Positions 10,630 to 19,861 of a DNA stretch of 64,000 nucleotides are shown piece by piece (position 1 is the stretch's first letter; every line of letters begins with the position of its first letter). The stretch is from Luteimonas padinae (GTDB taxonomy: Bacteria; Pseudomonadota; Gammaproteobacteria; Xanthomonadales; Xanthomonadaceae). The position numbers and the translations under genes are program-made. Where the stretch lies: contig NZ_BMZT01000010.1 of assembly GCF_014652935.1 (NCBI RefSeq), positions 76,047 to 140,046 of the forward strand. The letters are read 5' to 3'. The notes under the pieces are model-generated. The model saw only the letters and a program-made list of their open reading frames with translations, was not told the origin of the DNA and did not search any database.

Positions 10630-11349
10630 ATGAGCGGGCCGGGCGAGCCAGGGCGTCATTCGAGGCCGCAGGCGCACGAGGTGCTGTGCCGCGCCCTGGT
10701 GCTGTTCAGCGTGGCCGCGCGCGCCGCGATGGAGGCCGATGCCGCGCGCCGCGATGCCGCGGACTGGCAGGTGCGGATGCTGGCGTGGCTGGAGCGCACC
10801 GGGCTGGACCGGGCGCTGGAGCCGGACGAGGCCCGCCTGCTGCAGGCGCCCCCCGGCAGCCTGGGCGACGCCGACGTCCGCGACGCGAGCTGGCGTGCCG
10901 AAGGCGTGTACGTGCTGGCCTGGGCGCTGGGCGCGCATCCGCCGCTGGCGCATGACCGGCTGGCCGATCCGAACGAACTCGCCGGCCCGCTGCGCTTCCT
11001 CGACGACGCGGCGCTGGACGGCGAGGAGGCCCCCAGCCTGCGCGCCGAGCACGAGGTCGACGGCTTCCTGGCGCGCCAGCTGGCCGTGCACTGGCGCCTG
11101 CGCGAATACTCGCTGCGCCCGGGACCGATGGACTTCGCCGCGGTCGTCGCCAGCGGCGGCTGGGCGCGCCTGGACATCGATGCCGCCGCGCTCCTCGACG
11201 GCGACCTCGCCATCGACGGCGACACCATCGATTGCGCCGAGCCCGACGCGATCGCCCGCTGCACCAGCATCGCCAGCGAGCGCCATCGCGCCGCGAGCTG
11301 GCTGGCCGGTGCCGACCCCGTCTACTCCAGAGTGGAAAACATCACCTGA
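10630..11349 (+). CDS. DUF4272 domain protein
   Basis: 239 residues, cytoplasmic, no signal or membrane segment. It contains the DUF4272 pattern: an N-terminal helix region with CRALVLFSVAARAAMEAD, then SWRAEGVYVLAWALGAHPPL, and a C-terminal segment with HWRLREYSL. The function of this family is not known. It starts 4 bp after nrdR and its stop overlaps the ribD start (TGATG at 11347), so it is translated as part of the nrdR-ribD operon. Its insertion between nrdR and ribD is not the arrangement I know from E. coli. Confidence 0.75.
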   Translation: MSGPGEPGRHSRPQAHEVLCRALVLFSVAARAAMEADAARRDAADWQVRMLAWLERTGLDRALEPDEARLLQAPPGSLGDADVRDASWRAEGVYVLAWALGAHPPLAHDRLADPNELAGPLRFLDDAALDGEEAPSLRAEHEVDGFLARQLAVHWRLREYSLRPGPMDFAAVVASGGWARLDIDAAALLDGDLAIDGDTIDCAEPDAIARCTSIASERHRAASWLAGADPVYSRVENIT

Positions 11350-12467
11350 TGCAGGGCCATTCCGAAACCGACCACGTGATGATGGCGCGCGCGCTGCGGC
11401 TGGCCGAGCGCGGCGCCTGGACCACGAAGCCCAACCCGATGGTGGGCTGCGTGCTGGCCCACGGCAGCGACGTGGTGGGCGAGGGCTGGCACCAGCGCCA
11501 GGGCGGGCCGCATGCCGAAGTGTTCGCGCTCGAGGCCGCGGGCGACCGCGCGCGCGGCGCCACCGCCTACGTCACGCTGGAACCCTGCGCGCACACCGGC
11601 CGCACCGGGCCGTGCGCCGATGCGCTGGTCGCCGCGGGCGTGTCGCGGGTGGTCGCGGCCATGCGTGATCCCTTCCCGCAGGTCGATGGCAGCGGCTTCG
11701 AACGCCTGCGCGCCGCCGGCATCGAGGTCTCGCACGGCCTGATGGAAGCGGCTGCGCAGGCGCTCAACCGCGGCTACGTCTCGCGCGTGGTGCGCGGCCG
11801 GCCGTGGCTGCGGGTGAAGCTGGCGATGAGCCTGGACGGCCATACCGCGCTGGCCAGCGGCGAGTCGAAGTGGATCAGCGGCGAGGCCTCGCGCCGCGAC
11901 GTGATGCGCTGGCGCGCGCGGGCCGGGGCGCTGCTGACCGGCTCCGGCACGGTGATGGCCGACGACCCGCAGCTGACCGTGCGCCTGGACGACGACGCGG
12001 ACTTCGTGCCGCCGCTGCGCGTGGTGCTCGATCCCGGCCTGGCCACGGTCGCGCGCGGCCGCGTGCGCGAGGGCGATGCGCCCACGCTGTACGTGCACGC
12101 CGCCAACGCCAAGCCGCCGCGGGAACTCGGCAGCGACCGGGTCGCGGTGCCGGCGCAGGGCAACGCGCTCGACCTGCACGCCGTGCTGCGGATGCTGGCC
12201 GAGCGCGGCATCAACGAGGTGCAGGTCGAGGCCGGCGCCACGCTCGCCGGTGCGTTCATGCGCGCCGGGCTGGTCGACGAGGTGCTGCTGTACATGGCGC
12301 CGGTGCTGCTGGGCGCGCAGGCGCGTCCGCTGTTCGCCGGCCTCGACATCCACGACATGACGCAGCGGATGGCGCTGCGGATCGAAGACATCGTCAGCGT
12401 CGGAGACGACCTGCGCCTGCGCCTGGTGCCCGCGCAGCCGTCGGGCGACGCCGGCGCGGCAGGATAG
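11349..12467 (+). CDS. ribD: Bifunctional riboflavin biosynthesis protein RibD (deaminase/reductase)
   Basis: 372 residues. The N-terminal deaminase (about 1-145) has zinc ligands His55, Cys80 and Cys89 and catalytic Glu57 (PHAEVFA; LEPCAHTGRTGPC). The C-terminal NADPH reductase (about 155-360) starts LRVKLAMSLDGHTA and includes GSGTVMADDPQLTVR and EVQVEAGATLAGAF. It performs steps 2 and 3 after GTP cyclohydrolase. The ATG at 11349 overlaps the DUF4272 stop by one base. ribE follows after 7 bp. No FMN riboswitch is seen anywhere in the cluster. Confidence 0.96.
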   Translation: MQGHSETDHVMMARALRLAERGAWTTKPNPMVGCVLAHGSDVVGEGWHQRQGGPHAEVFALEAAGDRARGATAYVTLEPCAHTGRTGPCADALVAAGVSRVVAAMRDPFPQVDGSGFERLRAAGIEVSHGLMEAAAQALNRGYVSRVVRGRPWLRVKLAMSLDGHTALASGESKWISGEASRRDVMRWRARAGALLTGSGTVMADDPQLTVRLDDDADFVPPLRVVLDPGLATVARGRVREGDAPTLYVHAANAKPPRELGSDRVAVPAQGNALDLHAVLRMLAERGINEVQVEAGATLAGAFMRAGLVDEVLLYMAPVLLGAQARPLFAGLDIHDMTQRMALRIEDIVSVGDDLRLRLVPAQPSGDAGAAG

Positions 12468-12474
12468 GACGGCC

Positions 12475-13068
12475 ATGTTCACCGGAATCATCGAAGCCGT
12501 CGGCCGCCTGGCCGGCACTGAAGCCCGCGGCGGCGACGCGCGCCTGCGCATCCACGTCGGCACGCTGCCCTTCGCCGACGCGAAGCTTGGCGAAAGCGTC
12601 GCGGTCAACGGCGTCTGCCTGACCGTGGTCGCGTTCGACGCGGAGCACTTCGAGGCCGACGCCTCCAACGAGACCCTGGCATTGACCACGCTGGGCGGCC
12701 TGCGCGAGGGCGCGCCGCTCAACCTCGAGCGCGCGATGCTGCCCACCGACCGCCTCGGCGGCCATCTGGTCAGCGGCCACGTCGACGGCGTCGGCCGCGT
12801 GCTCGAGGCGCGCGAGGACGCGCGTGCGCAGCGCTGGCGCTTCGCGATGCCGCCGGCGCTGGCGAAGTACGTGGCGCAGAAGGGTTCGATCTGCGTCGAT
12901 GGCGTCAGCCTCACCGTCAATGCCGTGGACGATGCCGCCTTCGAGGTCGCGCTGGTGCCGCACACGGTCGCGCACACCGCGTTTTCCGCCACGCGCGTGG
13001 GTGATCCGGTGAACCTCGAGGTGGATCTGGTTGCGCGCTATCTGGAGCGGTTGCGCAGCGTATCGTGA
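12475..13068 (+). CDS. ribE: Riboflavin synthase alpha chain
   Basis: 197 residues; dismutates two 6,7-dimethyl-8-ribityllumazine molecules to riboflavin. It shows the internal duplication of two lumazine-binding barrels (about 1-96 and 97-195) and the diagnostic start MFTGIIEAVG. NGVCLTVV in the first half is echoed by DGVSLTVN in the second. Seven bp after ribD; separated from ribBA by a 138-bp gap holding a REP pair. Confidence 0.96.
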   Translation: MFTGIIEAVGRLAGTEARGGDARLRIHVGTLPFADAKLGESVAVNGVCLTVVAFDAEHFEADASNETLALTTLGGLREGAPLNLERAMLPTDRLGGHLVSGHVDGVGRVLEAREDARAQRWRFAMPPALAKYVAQKGSICVDGVSLTVNAVDDAAFEVALVPHTVAHTAFSATRVGDPVNLEVDLVARYLERLRSVS

Positions 13069-13093
13069 AGGGCGCCGCCGTCTTTGCCTCCCA

Positions 13094-13159
13094 AGCGGAG
13101 CGGTTGTGGCTGCGGACGGTCTGTTGGCAGGGCTGGTCGCAGCTGTAGCTGCTCCTACG
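13094..13159. repeat. REP pair between ribE and ribBA, one half degenerate
   Basis: An inverted A-type copy at 13135-13159 (GGTCGCAGCTGTAGCTGCTC then CTACG) pairs with a degenerate forward copy at 13094-13117 (AGCGGAGCGGTTGTGGCTGC). It lies within the rib operon. Confidence 0.65.
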
Positions 13160-13206
13160 GAACAAGCTCCACGTTCTTTCCCGAATTCAACAGGTTGCAG
13201 CCCGCC

Positions 13207-14367
13207 ATGCCCTTTGCCCCCATCCCCGAACTGCTCGAAGAGCTCCGCGCCGGCCGCATGGTCGTCATCGTCGACGACGAGGACCGCGAGAACGAAGGCG
13301 ACCTGATCATGGCCGCCGAGCTCGTGCGCCCGGCCGACATCAACTTCATGGTCACCCACGCCCGCGGCCTGGTCTGCCTGTCGCTGACGCGCGAGCGCTG
13401 CGCGCAGCTCGGGCTGCCGCCGATGGTGCAGTCGAACACGTCCTCGCACCACACCAACTTCACCGTCTCGATCGAGGCCGCCGAGGGCGTCACCACCGGC
13501 ATCTCGGCCTACGACCGCGCGCACACCATCCGCACCGCGGTGCGGCCGAACGCGGTGCCGTCCGACCTCGCGCAGCCGGGCCACATCTTCCCGCTCACCG
13601 CGCAGCCCGGCGGCGTGCTGGCGCGCGCCGGCCACACCGAGGCCGCGGCCGACCTGGCGATGATGGCCGGGCTGGAGCCGGCCGGCGTGCTGGTCGAGAT
13701 CCTCAACCCCGACGGCACCATGGCGCGACGCCCGGAACTGGAGGTGTTCGCGCGCGAGCACGGGCTGAAGATGGGCTCGATCGAGGCCCTGATCCGCCAC
13801 CGGCTGGAGACCGAGCACACGGTGGAGCGCGTGGACAGCCGCGACATCGAGACCGAGCACGGGCCGTTCCGCCTGCACACCTACCAAGACCGTCTTGGCC
13901 ATGCGCTGCACTTCGCGCTGGTCCGCGGCGAACCGGACGCGGACACGCCGACGCTGGTGCGCGTGCAGGTGCGCAACGCGCTGGCCGACGTGCTGCGCTG
14001 GTGCCGCCCGGACTTCGGCCCGGCGGTGGGCGAGGTGCTGCAGCGGATCGCCGCCGAAGGTCGCGGCGCGCTGGTGCTGCTCGACGGCGGGCAGACGCCC
14101 GACGCGCTGCTGGCGCGCCTGCGCGCCGCGGACGAAGCGCCCGCAGCTGGCGCGACCACCGGGGACGGCCGCGGCGGAAGCGGCGCAACGTCCGCCCCCG
14201 CGCGTGACGGCGCGCTGGCGGAATGGCGGCGCAACGGCGCCGGCAGCCAGATCCTCGCCGACCTCGGCCTGGGTAAGCTGCGGGTGATGGGCACCGCGCG
14301 CAAGCAGGTGGGCCTGGCCGGCTTCGGCCTCGAAGTCGTCGAATACCTCGAGCCGGGCGCAGCCTGA
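13207..14367 (+). CDS. ribB: 3,4-dihydroxy-2-butanone-4-phosphate synthase with degenerate GTP cyclohydrolase II-like domain (RibBA type)
   Basis: 386 residues from the ATG at 13207; upstream in-frame codons run through the REP copy and are not expected. The N-terminal DHBP synthase domain (about 1-205) is intact: acidic loop [17 protein letters not shown] and [11 protein letters not shown]. The C-terminal half (about 206-386) aligns in outline with GTP cyclohydrolase II ([29 protein letters not shown]) but lacks the zinc-binding cysteine cluster and the arginine-rich catalytic block, and has a Gly/Ala-rich insertion near 310-335. It therefore probably makes only DHBP; GTP cyclohydrolase II activity must come from another gene. 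Such degenerate RibA domains are known in other gammaproteobacteria. Confidence 0.9.
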   Translation: MPFAPIPELLEELRAGRMVVIVDDEDRENEGDLIMAAELVRPADINFMVTHARGLVCLSLTRERCAQLGLPPMVQSNTSSHHTNFTVSIEAAEGVTTGISAYDRAHTIRTAVRPNAVPSDLAQPGHIFPLTAQPGGVLARAGHTEAAADLAMMAGLEPAGVLVEILNPDGTMARRPELEVFAREHGLKMGSIEALIRHRLETEHTVERVDSRDIETEHGPFRLHTYQDRLGHALHFALVRGEPDADTPTLVRVQVRNALADVLRWCRPDFGPAVGEVLQRIAAEGRGALVLLDGGQTPDALLARLRAADEAPAAGATTGDGRGGSGATSAPARDGALAEWRRNGAGSQILADLGLGKLRVMGTARKQVGLAGFGLEVVEYLEPGAA

Positions 14368-14446
14368 ACCGGCCGAATCGCTGGCTGCGGCGGGGGACCC
14401 GCGCGGGCTGACCGGCTAGAATGCGCTCCTCCCCAAGGAACACGCC

Positions 14447-14914
14447 ATGACCCATCACGAAGGCGACCTGCACGCGCCCGGAGGCGCGCGCTTCGCGATC
14501 ATCGCCAGCCGCTGGAATCCGCGCATCGTCGACGCGCTGGTGGCCGCCGCACGCGCCACCTTCGAGCGCAACGGCGTTCCCGCCGACGCCGTCGACGTCA
14601 TCCGCGTGCCCGGCGCCTGGGAGATCCCGATGGTCGCCGCGCGCCTGGCCGGTGGCGGCGCGCATGCCGCGATCGTGGCCCTGGGCTGCGTGGTGCGCGG
14701 CGACACCCGCCACTTCGAGCACGTCGCCGACAGCTGCGCCGAGGGCCTGGCCCGGGTCCAGCTCGAGCGTGGCATCCCGGTGGCCAACGGCGTGCTCGCG
14801 GTCGACGACATGGCCGACGCCGAGAACCGCGCCGGTGGCAGCCACGGCAACAAGGGCGAAGAATGCGCCCTGGTCGCGATCGAGATGGCCAACCTGCTGG
14901 CGCAGCTGCCATGA
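14447..14914 (+). CDS. ribH: 6,7-dimethyl-8-ribityllumazine synthase
   Basis: 155 residues; condenses the RibD product with dihydroxybutanone phosphate to lumazine, the substrate of RibE. Family motifs present: [48 protein letters not shown] (with the catalytic histidine) and [16 protein letters not shown]. The ATG has AAGGAA upstream. Overlaps nusB by 4 bp (ATGA). Confidence 0.96.
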   Translation: MTHHEGDLHAPGGARFAIIASRWNPRIVDALVAAARATFERNGVPADAVDVIRVPGAWEIPMVAARLAGGGAHAAIVALGCVVRGDTRHFEHVADSCAEGLARVQLERGIPVANGVLAVDDMADAENRAGGSHGNKGEECALVAIEMANLLAQLP

Positions 14915-15381
14915 GGCCGCAGAAGGGCGGCGGCCGCAGCGGCGGCATCGACACCGTCGGGCGCTCGCGCTCGCGGCGGCGCGCGCTGCAGGCGGTGTAT
15001 GCGATGCAGCTCTCGGGCGTGGATGCGCGCAACGCGATCGCCCAGTTCGCGCACGAACAGGCGCACGAAGTCGCCGACCTCGAGTACTTCGAGGACCTGG
15101 TGCGCGGCGTGGAGACCCACCGCCGCGACCTCGACGCCGCCCTGCAGCCGTTCCTCGACCGCCCGATCGCCGAGGTCGACCCGATCGAGCGCGCGATGCT
15201 GCGCATCGCCGCCTACGAGCTGCGCCACCGCATCGACGTGCCCTACCGGGTGGTGATCGACGAGGCGCTGAAGACGGTCAAGCGCTTCGGCTCCGAGCAC
15301 GGCCACACCTACGTCAACGGCGTGCTCGACCACGCGGCCGTCGAGTGGCGCGCGGCCGAAGTGCAGTCCGCGCGCGGCTGA
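14911..15381 (+). CDS. nusB: Transcription antitermination factor NusB
   Basis: 156 residues, all-helical RNA-binding protein that with NusE recognises boxA in rRNA leaders. Family blocks: [31 protein letters not shown] and [17 protein letters not shown]. The first 17 residues form a basic Gly/Arg-rich extension. Starts inside the last codons of ribH (4-bp overlap), the usual ribH-nusB-thiL order. Confidence 0.95.
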   Translation: MRPQKGGGRSGGIDTVGRSRSRRRALQAVYAMQLSGVDARNAIAQFAHEQAHEVADLEYFEDLVRGVETHRRDLDAALQPFLDRPIAEVDPIERAMLRIAAYELRHRIDVPYRVVIDEALKTVKRFGSEHGHTYVNGVLDHAAVEWRAAEVQSARG

Positions 15382-15397
15382 GCCCGCGCCCGCCGGC

Positions 15398-16354
15398 ATG
15401 GCCGAGTTCGGGCTGATCGATCGCATCCGCGCCCGCGCCGCGCAGGTGCGCGACGACGTCGTCCTCGGCATCGGCGACGATGCCGCCCTGCTGCAGCCGC
15501 CTCCGGGCATGCAGCTGGTGGTGTCGATGGACACCCTCAACGACGGGGTGCACTTCCCGGCCGGTACCGGCGCGGCGCTGGTCGGCTGGAAGGCGCTGGC
15601 GGTGAACCTGTCCGACCTCGCGGCGATGGGCGCGGAGCCGGCGTGGTGCACGCTGTCGCTGTCGCTGCCCGACGGCGACCCGGCCTGGGTCGACGGCTTC
15701 CTCGACGGCTTCCTGGCCCTGGCCGCGGAGCATCGCGTCGCGCTCGTCGGCGGCGACACCACCCGCGGCCCGCTGTCGGTTTCCATCGCCGTGCACGGGC
15801 TGGTCGATCCGGGGCGCGCGCTGCGCCGCGACGGCGCGCGCGTCGGCGACGCGGTGTGGGTGAGCGGCGGCCTGGGCGCCGCGGCCGCCGCGCTCGCCCA
15901 GTGGCGCGGGGGCGGTGCGGTCGATCAGGACCTGCGCGAACGCCTCGACCGGCCATGTCCGCGCGTGCGCCTGGGGCGTGCGCTCGCGGGCGTGGCCACG
16001 GCCTGCATCGACGTCTCGGACGGCCTCCTCGCCGACCTCGGCCACGTCTGCGCCGCGAGCGGGGTCGGCGCCGTGCTCGACCTCGACGCGCTGCCGGGCG
16101 CCGGGCGGCTGCGGGCGCACTTCGACGCCGATGCCGTGCGCAGGCTGCAGGCCACCGGCGGCGATGATTACGAACTGTGCTTCACGCTGCCGGCGGGCGC
16201 CGACGCGGTGGCCCTGGCCGCCGCGGGCGCAGCGGCCACCGGCATCGAGGTCACGCGCATTGGCACCGTGGTCGCGGGGCAGGGCGTGCAGGCGCTGGAT
16301 CGCGACGGCCGGCCATGGCGACCGGCCAGCGCGGGGCACGACCACTTCGCCTGA
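15398..16354 (+). CDS. thiL: Thiamine-monophosphate kinase
   Basis: 318 residues; ATP-dependent phosphorylation of thiamine monophosphate to the pyrophosphate. Motifs: GIGDDAALL, SMDTLNDGVHF, GWKALAVNLSDLAAMGA (metal and nucleotide binding) and ALVGGDTTRGPLS; C-terminal ACIDVSDGLLADLGH and GGDDYELCFT. Sixteen bp after nusB and the last gene of the rib transcript; it converges on yraN with an 11-bp gap. Confidence 0.96.
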   Translation: MAEFGLIDRIRARAAQVRDDVVLGIGDDAALLQPPPGMQLVVSMDTLNDGVHFPAGTGAALVGWKALAVNLSDLAAMGAEPAWCTLSLSLPDGDPAWVDGFLDGFLALAAEHRVALVGGDTTRGPLSVSIAVHGLVDPGRALRRDGARVGDAVWVSGGLGAAAAALAQWRGGGAVDQDLRERLDRPCPRVRLGRALAGVATACIDVSDGLLADLGHVCAASGVGAVLDLDALPGAGRLRAHFDADAVRRLQATGGDDYELCFTLPAGADAVALAAAGAAATGIEVTRIGTVVAGQGVQALDRDGRPWRPASAGHDHFA

Positions 16355-16365
16355 CCCGGCGCGGC

Positions 16366-16737
16366 TCAGGCCTCGTCGAGGCGGAACGCATCCCGGTACC
16401 AGGTGAAATCCGGGGCCTCGGGGTCACCGGTCGCGTCCACCACGTCGAAGCGGCAGATGTCCTCCGCCAGCGCGGGATGCTGCAGCAGGAACAGCTGCGC
16501 CGCGCGCACGATCTTCCGGCGCTTGCCGCGGTCGACCGATTCCGCGCCGCCGCCGTAGCCGTCGCTGGCGCGGTAGCGCACCTCGACGAACACCAGGGTG
16601 TCGCCGTCGCGCATCACCAGGTCGAGTTCGCCCAGCCGGTAGCCGGCGTTGGCAGCGACGTCGGACAGCCCCGCGCGCAGCAGGTGCGTGCGCGCCGCGG
16701 CTTCCACGCCGGCACCGCGCCGGCGCGCGTCGTTCAA
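16366..16737 (-). CDS. yraN: YraN family (UPF0102) protein
   Basis: 123 residues if translated from the TTG at 16737, which overlaps the lpoA stop as TTGA; a GTG at 16707 is the alternative. It has the nuclease-like fold signature of the family: GELDLVM followed by FVEVRYRAS, then [15 protein letters not shown] and [10 protein letters not shown]. The GE-x-D and E-x-R residues resemble a Holliday-junction-resolvase-like site, but the biological function of the family is unsettled. Downstream of lpoA as in many gammaproteobacteria. Confidence 0.88.
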   Translation of the reverse strand: MNDARRRGAGVEAAARTHLLRAGLSDVAANAGYRLGELDLVMRDGDTLVFVEVRYRASDGYGGGAESVDRGKRRKIVRAAQLFLLQHPALAEDICRFDVVDATGDPEAPDFTWYRDAFRLDEA

Positions 16738-17915
16738 CGGCCGGCGCCGGCCAGCGGCACCACGTGGCCGCCGCTGAAGGTCGACCAGGCGGGCGTGCGC
16801 AGCACGTGGCCGTCGGGGCTCATGCGCAGCACGCCGCTGGCGCTCGACACCGAGGCGTCGGCGCCGGTCGCCAGGTGGCCCAGGTAGGCCGACAGCAGCC
16901 AGCTGTCGTAGCCGAAGGCGAACAGGCGCGCCGCGGGGCCGCGCGCCGTGGGCAGCGCATCGGCGACGCCGCGCGCCGCCGGCAGCCCCGGGACACGGGA
17001 CACCGTCCACGCGTCGGAAGGGAAGGCGATGCCGTCCAGGGCCGCGTCCTCCTCCGGCTTGCCGGTGCCCGACAGCAGCTGCGAGGTCGCCACGCGCGGG
17101 CGGCCCGCCAGCCCGGCCGCAGAGATCTGCGCCGCGGCCAGCCGCGCCTGCGGCCCGCGCAGCGCGATGAACACCGCGTCCACGCCGCCTTCGGCCTGCA
17201 CCGCCGCCTGCATCGGACCGATGAGGTCCGGCGGCGTGTCGCCGACCACCGCCAGCAGCTGCGCCACGCCGCCGCCGAGCTCCTGCAGGCGCGCCGACAG
17301 CGCGTCGATGCTGCGGCGCGCGTTGTCGTCGCCCGAACTCAGCACCAGCACCCGCTTCGCGCCGCGCGACGCCAGGAAGTCGGCAGCCGCGCGGCCTTCG
17401 TCCTCCGGTGCCAGCGCATAGCTGGCGCTGTTCACCGGCGGGGCACCGGCGCGGTTGAGCGCCAGCACCGGCACCGTGACCGTGGCCTGCTGGAACACCG
17501 CATCGACCTCGTCGCGGCCGAGCGGGCCCAGCACCTGGTCCGCGCCTTCGGCCACCGCGCGCTGGTAGGCGGCCACGGCGCCGTAGCCCGTGCCCTGGGT
17601 GTCGTAGAACTCGAGGTCGGGGCGGCGGCGCTGCTCGCCGTAATACCCCGCCAGCAGGCCGTCGCGAACCGGGCCGGCGGCCGTGGCCAGGCTGCCGGTC
17701 AGCGGCAGCAGCACCGCGAGCTTGCGCGGGGGGCGGTAGCCGTCGCGCTCGGCGGGCGGGCGGTCGCCGGCATCGAACTGCCAGTGGCCGGTCGCCACGG
17801 GCTCCGGCGCGCTGTCGGGCACCTCCGTCGGCCGCGTCACCTGCACGGTCGAGCACCCGGCAATCGCCAAGGCAAGGAGGGTGGCGGCGAAGGCCTGCTT
17901 CCAGGGATGGCGCAT
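16734..17915 (-). CDS. lpoA: Penicillin-binding protein activator LpoA (LppC family lipoprotein)
   Basis: 393 residues; outer-membrane lipoprotein, in E. coli the activator of PBP1a. N-terminal signal with lipobox LAIAGC, a proline-rich linker, then a periplasmic-binding-protein-like domain ([54 protein letters not shown]). It is shorter than the E. coli protein (about 680 residues), lacking the N-terminal TPR domain, as is normal outside enterics. Divergent from rsmI (59 bp between starts), the standard lpoA/rsmI arrangement. Confidence 0.9.
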   Translation of the reverse strand: MRHPWKQAFAATLLALAIAGCSTVQVTRPTEVPDSAPEPVATGHWQFDAGDRPPAERDGYRPPRKLAVLLPLTGSLATAAGPVRDGLLAGYYGEQRRRPDLEFYDTQGTGYGAVAAYQRAVAEGADQVLGPLGRDEVDAVFQQATVTVPVLALNRAGAPPVNSASYALAPEDEGRAAADFLASRGAKRVLVLSSGDDNARRSIDALSARLQELGGGVAQLLAVVGDTPPDLIGPMQAAVQAEGGVDAVFIALRGPQARLAAAQISAAGLAGRPRVATSQLLSGTGKPEEDAALDGIAFPSDAWTVSRVPGLPAARGVADALPTARGPAARLFAFGYDSWLLSAYLGHLATGADASVSSASGVLRMSPDGHVLRTPAWSTFSGGHVVPLAGAGR

Positions 17916-17974
17916 TCTGTGCGTTCCGGCTGCGAGAATGCCCCGGATTCTACCGCCAGCCCCGCAAGGACACG

Positions 17975-18799
17975 ATGCAGCCTTCCGCCGGAACCCTCCA
18001 CGTCGTCGCCACGCCGATCGGCAACCTCGCCGACCTGTCGCCGCGGGCGCTGGAGACGCTGCGCAGCGTGGCCGCGGTCTGCGCCGAGGACACCCGCCAC
18101 ACGCGGCAACTGCTGGCGCACTTCGGCGTCGAGCGGCCGCTGCTGGCGCTGCACGAACACAACGAGGCCGAGCTTGCGCAGACGCTGGTCGCGCGCCTCG
18201 CCGCCGGCGAGTCCCTGGCCCTGGTCTCCGACGCCGGCACGCCGCTGGTGAGCGATCCCGGGTTCCGCCTGGTGCGCGCCGCGCGCGAGGCCGGCATCCG
18301 GGTGAGCCCGGTGCCGGGGCCGAGCGCGCTCATCGCCGCGCTCAGCGTGGCCGGCCTGCCCAGCGACCGCTTCGCCTTCGAGGGCTTCCTGCCGGCGAAG
18401 GCCGGCGCGCGCCGCGATCGCCTCGCCGCGCTCGCCGGCGAGCCGCGCACGCTGGTGTTCTACGAGTCATCGCACCGCATCGCCGACACCCTGGCCGACT
18501 GCGTGGCGGCCTTCGGCGGCGAGCGTCCCGCGGTGCTGGCGCGCGAGCTGACCAAGCTGTTCGAGACCGTGCTCGACGGCGACCTGTCGACGCTGCAGGC
18601 GCGGGTCGAGGCCGATGCCAACCAGCGCAAGGGCGAGTTCGTGCTGCTGGTGCAGGGCGCAAGCGAGGATGCCGATGCGCGCATTGCCGAAGGCCGCCGC
18701 GTCTACGCGCTGCTGGCCGCCGAGTTGAAGCCGTCACTGGCGGCGAAGCTGGCCGCGGAGATCACCGGGGCGCCGCGCAAGGCGCTGTACGGCGGCTAG
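17975..18799 (+). CDS. rsmI: 16S rRNA (cytidine-1402-2'-O)-methyltransferase
   Basis: 274 residues; SAM-dependent methylation of the ribose of C1402 in the 30S P site, working with RsmH (20.3 kb), which modifies the base of the same nucleotide. Tetrapyrrole-methylase fold: HVVATPIGNLADLSPRALE at the N-terminus, EDTRHTRQLL, SDAGTPLVSDPGFRLV, VPGPSALIAALSVAG, and FYESSHRIADTL. Transcribed divergently from lpoA. Confidence 0.97.
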   Translation: MQPSAGTLHVVATPIGNLADLSPRALETLRSVAAVCAEDTRHTRQLLAHFGVERPLLALHEHNEAELAQTLVARLAAGESLALVSDAGTPLVSDPGFRLVRAAREAGIRVSPVPGPSALIAALSVAGLPSDRFAFEGFLPAKAGARRDRLAALAGEPRTLVFYESSHRIADTLADCVAAFGGERPAVLARELTKLFETVLDGDLSTLQARVEADANQRKGEFVLLVQGASEDADARIAEGRRVYALLAAELKPSLAAKLAAEITGAPRKALYGG

Positions 18800-18870
18800 T
18801 CGTAGGGCGGCACCTGGTTCAGTCGTTTCGGGGCGGCTTCGCCGGCGTTGCGGGAGAAGGATGCGTTGCG

Positions 18871-18879
18871 TGCGACAAT
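18871..18879 (+). promoter_or_regulatory. Extended -10 promoter of rnpB
   Basis: TGCGACAAT: a TGn extension followed by hexamer GACAAT at 18874-18879. The first base of the P1 helix (18886) lies 7 nt downstream, the expected start point. No convincing -35 at 17 bp, which extended -10 promoters can lack. Confidence 0.5.
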
Positions 18880-18885
18880 GCGCGC

Positions 18886-19241
18886 GGCGGAGCCGGCCAG
18901 ACAGTCGCGTCACTCTTCGGAGTGCCGAGGAAAGTCCGGGCTCCACAGGGCACGGTGCCAGGTAACGCCTGGGCGGCGCGAGCCGACGGAAAGTGCAACA
19001 GAGAGCAGACCGCCGAACGGCTCCTCCGGGAGCGCGTGGCAAGGGTGAAACGGTGCGGTAAGAGCGCACCGCGAGTCCGGCAACGGACCGGCACGGCAAA
19101 CCCCACCGGGAGCAAGGCCAAATAGGGACCTCATGACGCGGCCCGCGTCGGGTCCGGGTAGGTTGCTTGAGCGTATCGGTGACGATGCGCCTAGAGGAAT
19201 GACTGTCCACGACAGAACCCGGCTTATCGGCCGGCTCCGCC
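18886..19241 (+). ncRNA. rnpB: RNase P RNA (A type)
   Basis: About 356 nt. The catalytic RNA of RNase P, which matures tRNA 5' ends. Ends are defined by the P1 helix: GGCGGAGCCGGCC at 18886-18898 pairs perfectly with GGCCGGCTCCGCC at 19229-19241. Conserved blocks are AGACAGTCGC, GAGGAAAGTCCGGGCTCC (CR-I), the GGTAACGCC and GCAACAGAGAGCAGACCGCC region, GGTGAAACGG, and GACAGAACCCGGCTTATCGG at the 3' end. A pyrimidine/T-rich stretch (CCTCTTTCTTTCTCC) follows P1 and could help termination. Confidence 0.97.
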
Positions 19242-19748
19242 ACCTCTTTCTTTCTCCGACCGCCCCGGCGTGGGCGGGAGGCCCTTGTGGCGAATGTCCC
19301 CCGGCGGCACGGGTGCCGTCGCCATTCCGATCTTGGCGGGCCTACCGCCCATGCCGGGGCTGCTTTCCCGTGATTCCAAGTGCCCCAACCCGGCGCGCTG
19401 ATGGCCAGTCCGCAACCGCCGCTCAGCAACGGTTCGCCTCGGCCCCTGCGTTCCCCTCCAGCCTGCGGCGGCGGTTGGGGCGGGGCGTGGTTGCCCTGGG
19501 GTGCGAAATCAAGGAGGAGGCGGCCGAGGAGTGGGGAAGGGCTGCGGAAACCGGCCGCCGGGGGACATTCGCACCCGAGGGCAACCACGCCCCGCCGTGC
19601 CGTGAGCCCCCACATGAAAACCATGTGAAGAAAGTCACGATTCTCACAATCTGAGACGAATCATAAGCTTGTGGATAAAGCTTGAACAAGTCTCTCAAGT
19701 TCGCCGCAAGTCATTGACCGGACTGGCGAAAATTCCCCACAGGACCTG
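19242..19748. other. Non-coding gap with nested inverted repeats (rnpB-mraZ)
   Basis: No supported gene in about 500 bp. Two inverted repeats interleave: 19290-19307 with 19555-19572 (18 bp perfect), and 19481-19507 with 19568-19594 (26 of 27 bp). GCGAATGTCCCCCGGCGG and CCCTGGGGTGCGAA-type segments are shared by the arms. This looks like a dispersed structured element rather than a gene remnant. From about 19620 the base composition drops to moderate GC, marking the mra regulatory region. Confidence 0.7.
19670..19678 (-). promoter_or_regulatory. Consensus DnaA box
   Basis: TGTGGATAA on the plus strand is the exact complement of the 9-mer TTATCCACA. It lies about 70 bp upstream of the mra -35 element, flanked by AAGCTT repeats. 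A single box; no cluster suggesting an origin. Confidence 0.55.
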
Positions 19749-19777
19749 TTGACAAGGCTGAGGGGCACTCCTAAGGT
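19749..19777 (+). promoter_or_regulatory. mra (dcw) operon promoter
   Basis: TTGACA at 19749-19754, 17-bp spacer, TAAGGT at 19772-19777. Predicted start about 19784. Just downstream (19787-19809) TGGG/CGGG/CGTG occur at 9-bp steps, resembling the GGG-repeat sites bound by MraZ, although published E. coli spacing is about 10 bp. The main candidate promoter for the whole 19.9-33 kb cluster. Confidence 0.75.
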
Positions 19778-19861
19778 GGTGCCGTGTGGGAAGACCGGGA
19801 ATATCGTGGTTTTCCAGCGCATGAAGCCCGCCGCAGACGGGCATGGAGTGGGCAGGCAAAC

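Noticed and set aside
10626..14446. FMN riboswitch for the rib genes
   Set aside because: None of the conserved RFN segments is found in any gap of the rib cluster.
18734..19624. Minus-strand open frame spanning rnpB
   Set aside because: It covers the RNase P RNA, which is secure from P1 pairing and conserved blocks.
19670..19800. Replication origin near mraZ
   Set aside because: Only one consensus DnaA box and no dnaA, gidA or AT-rich unwinding region nearby.
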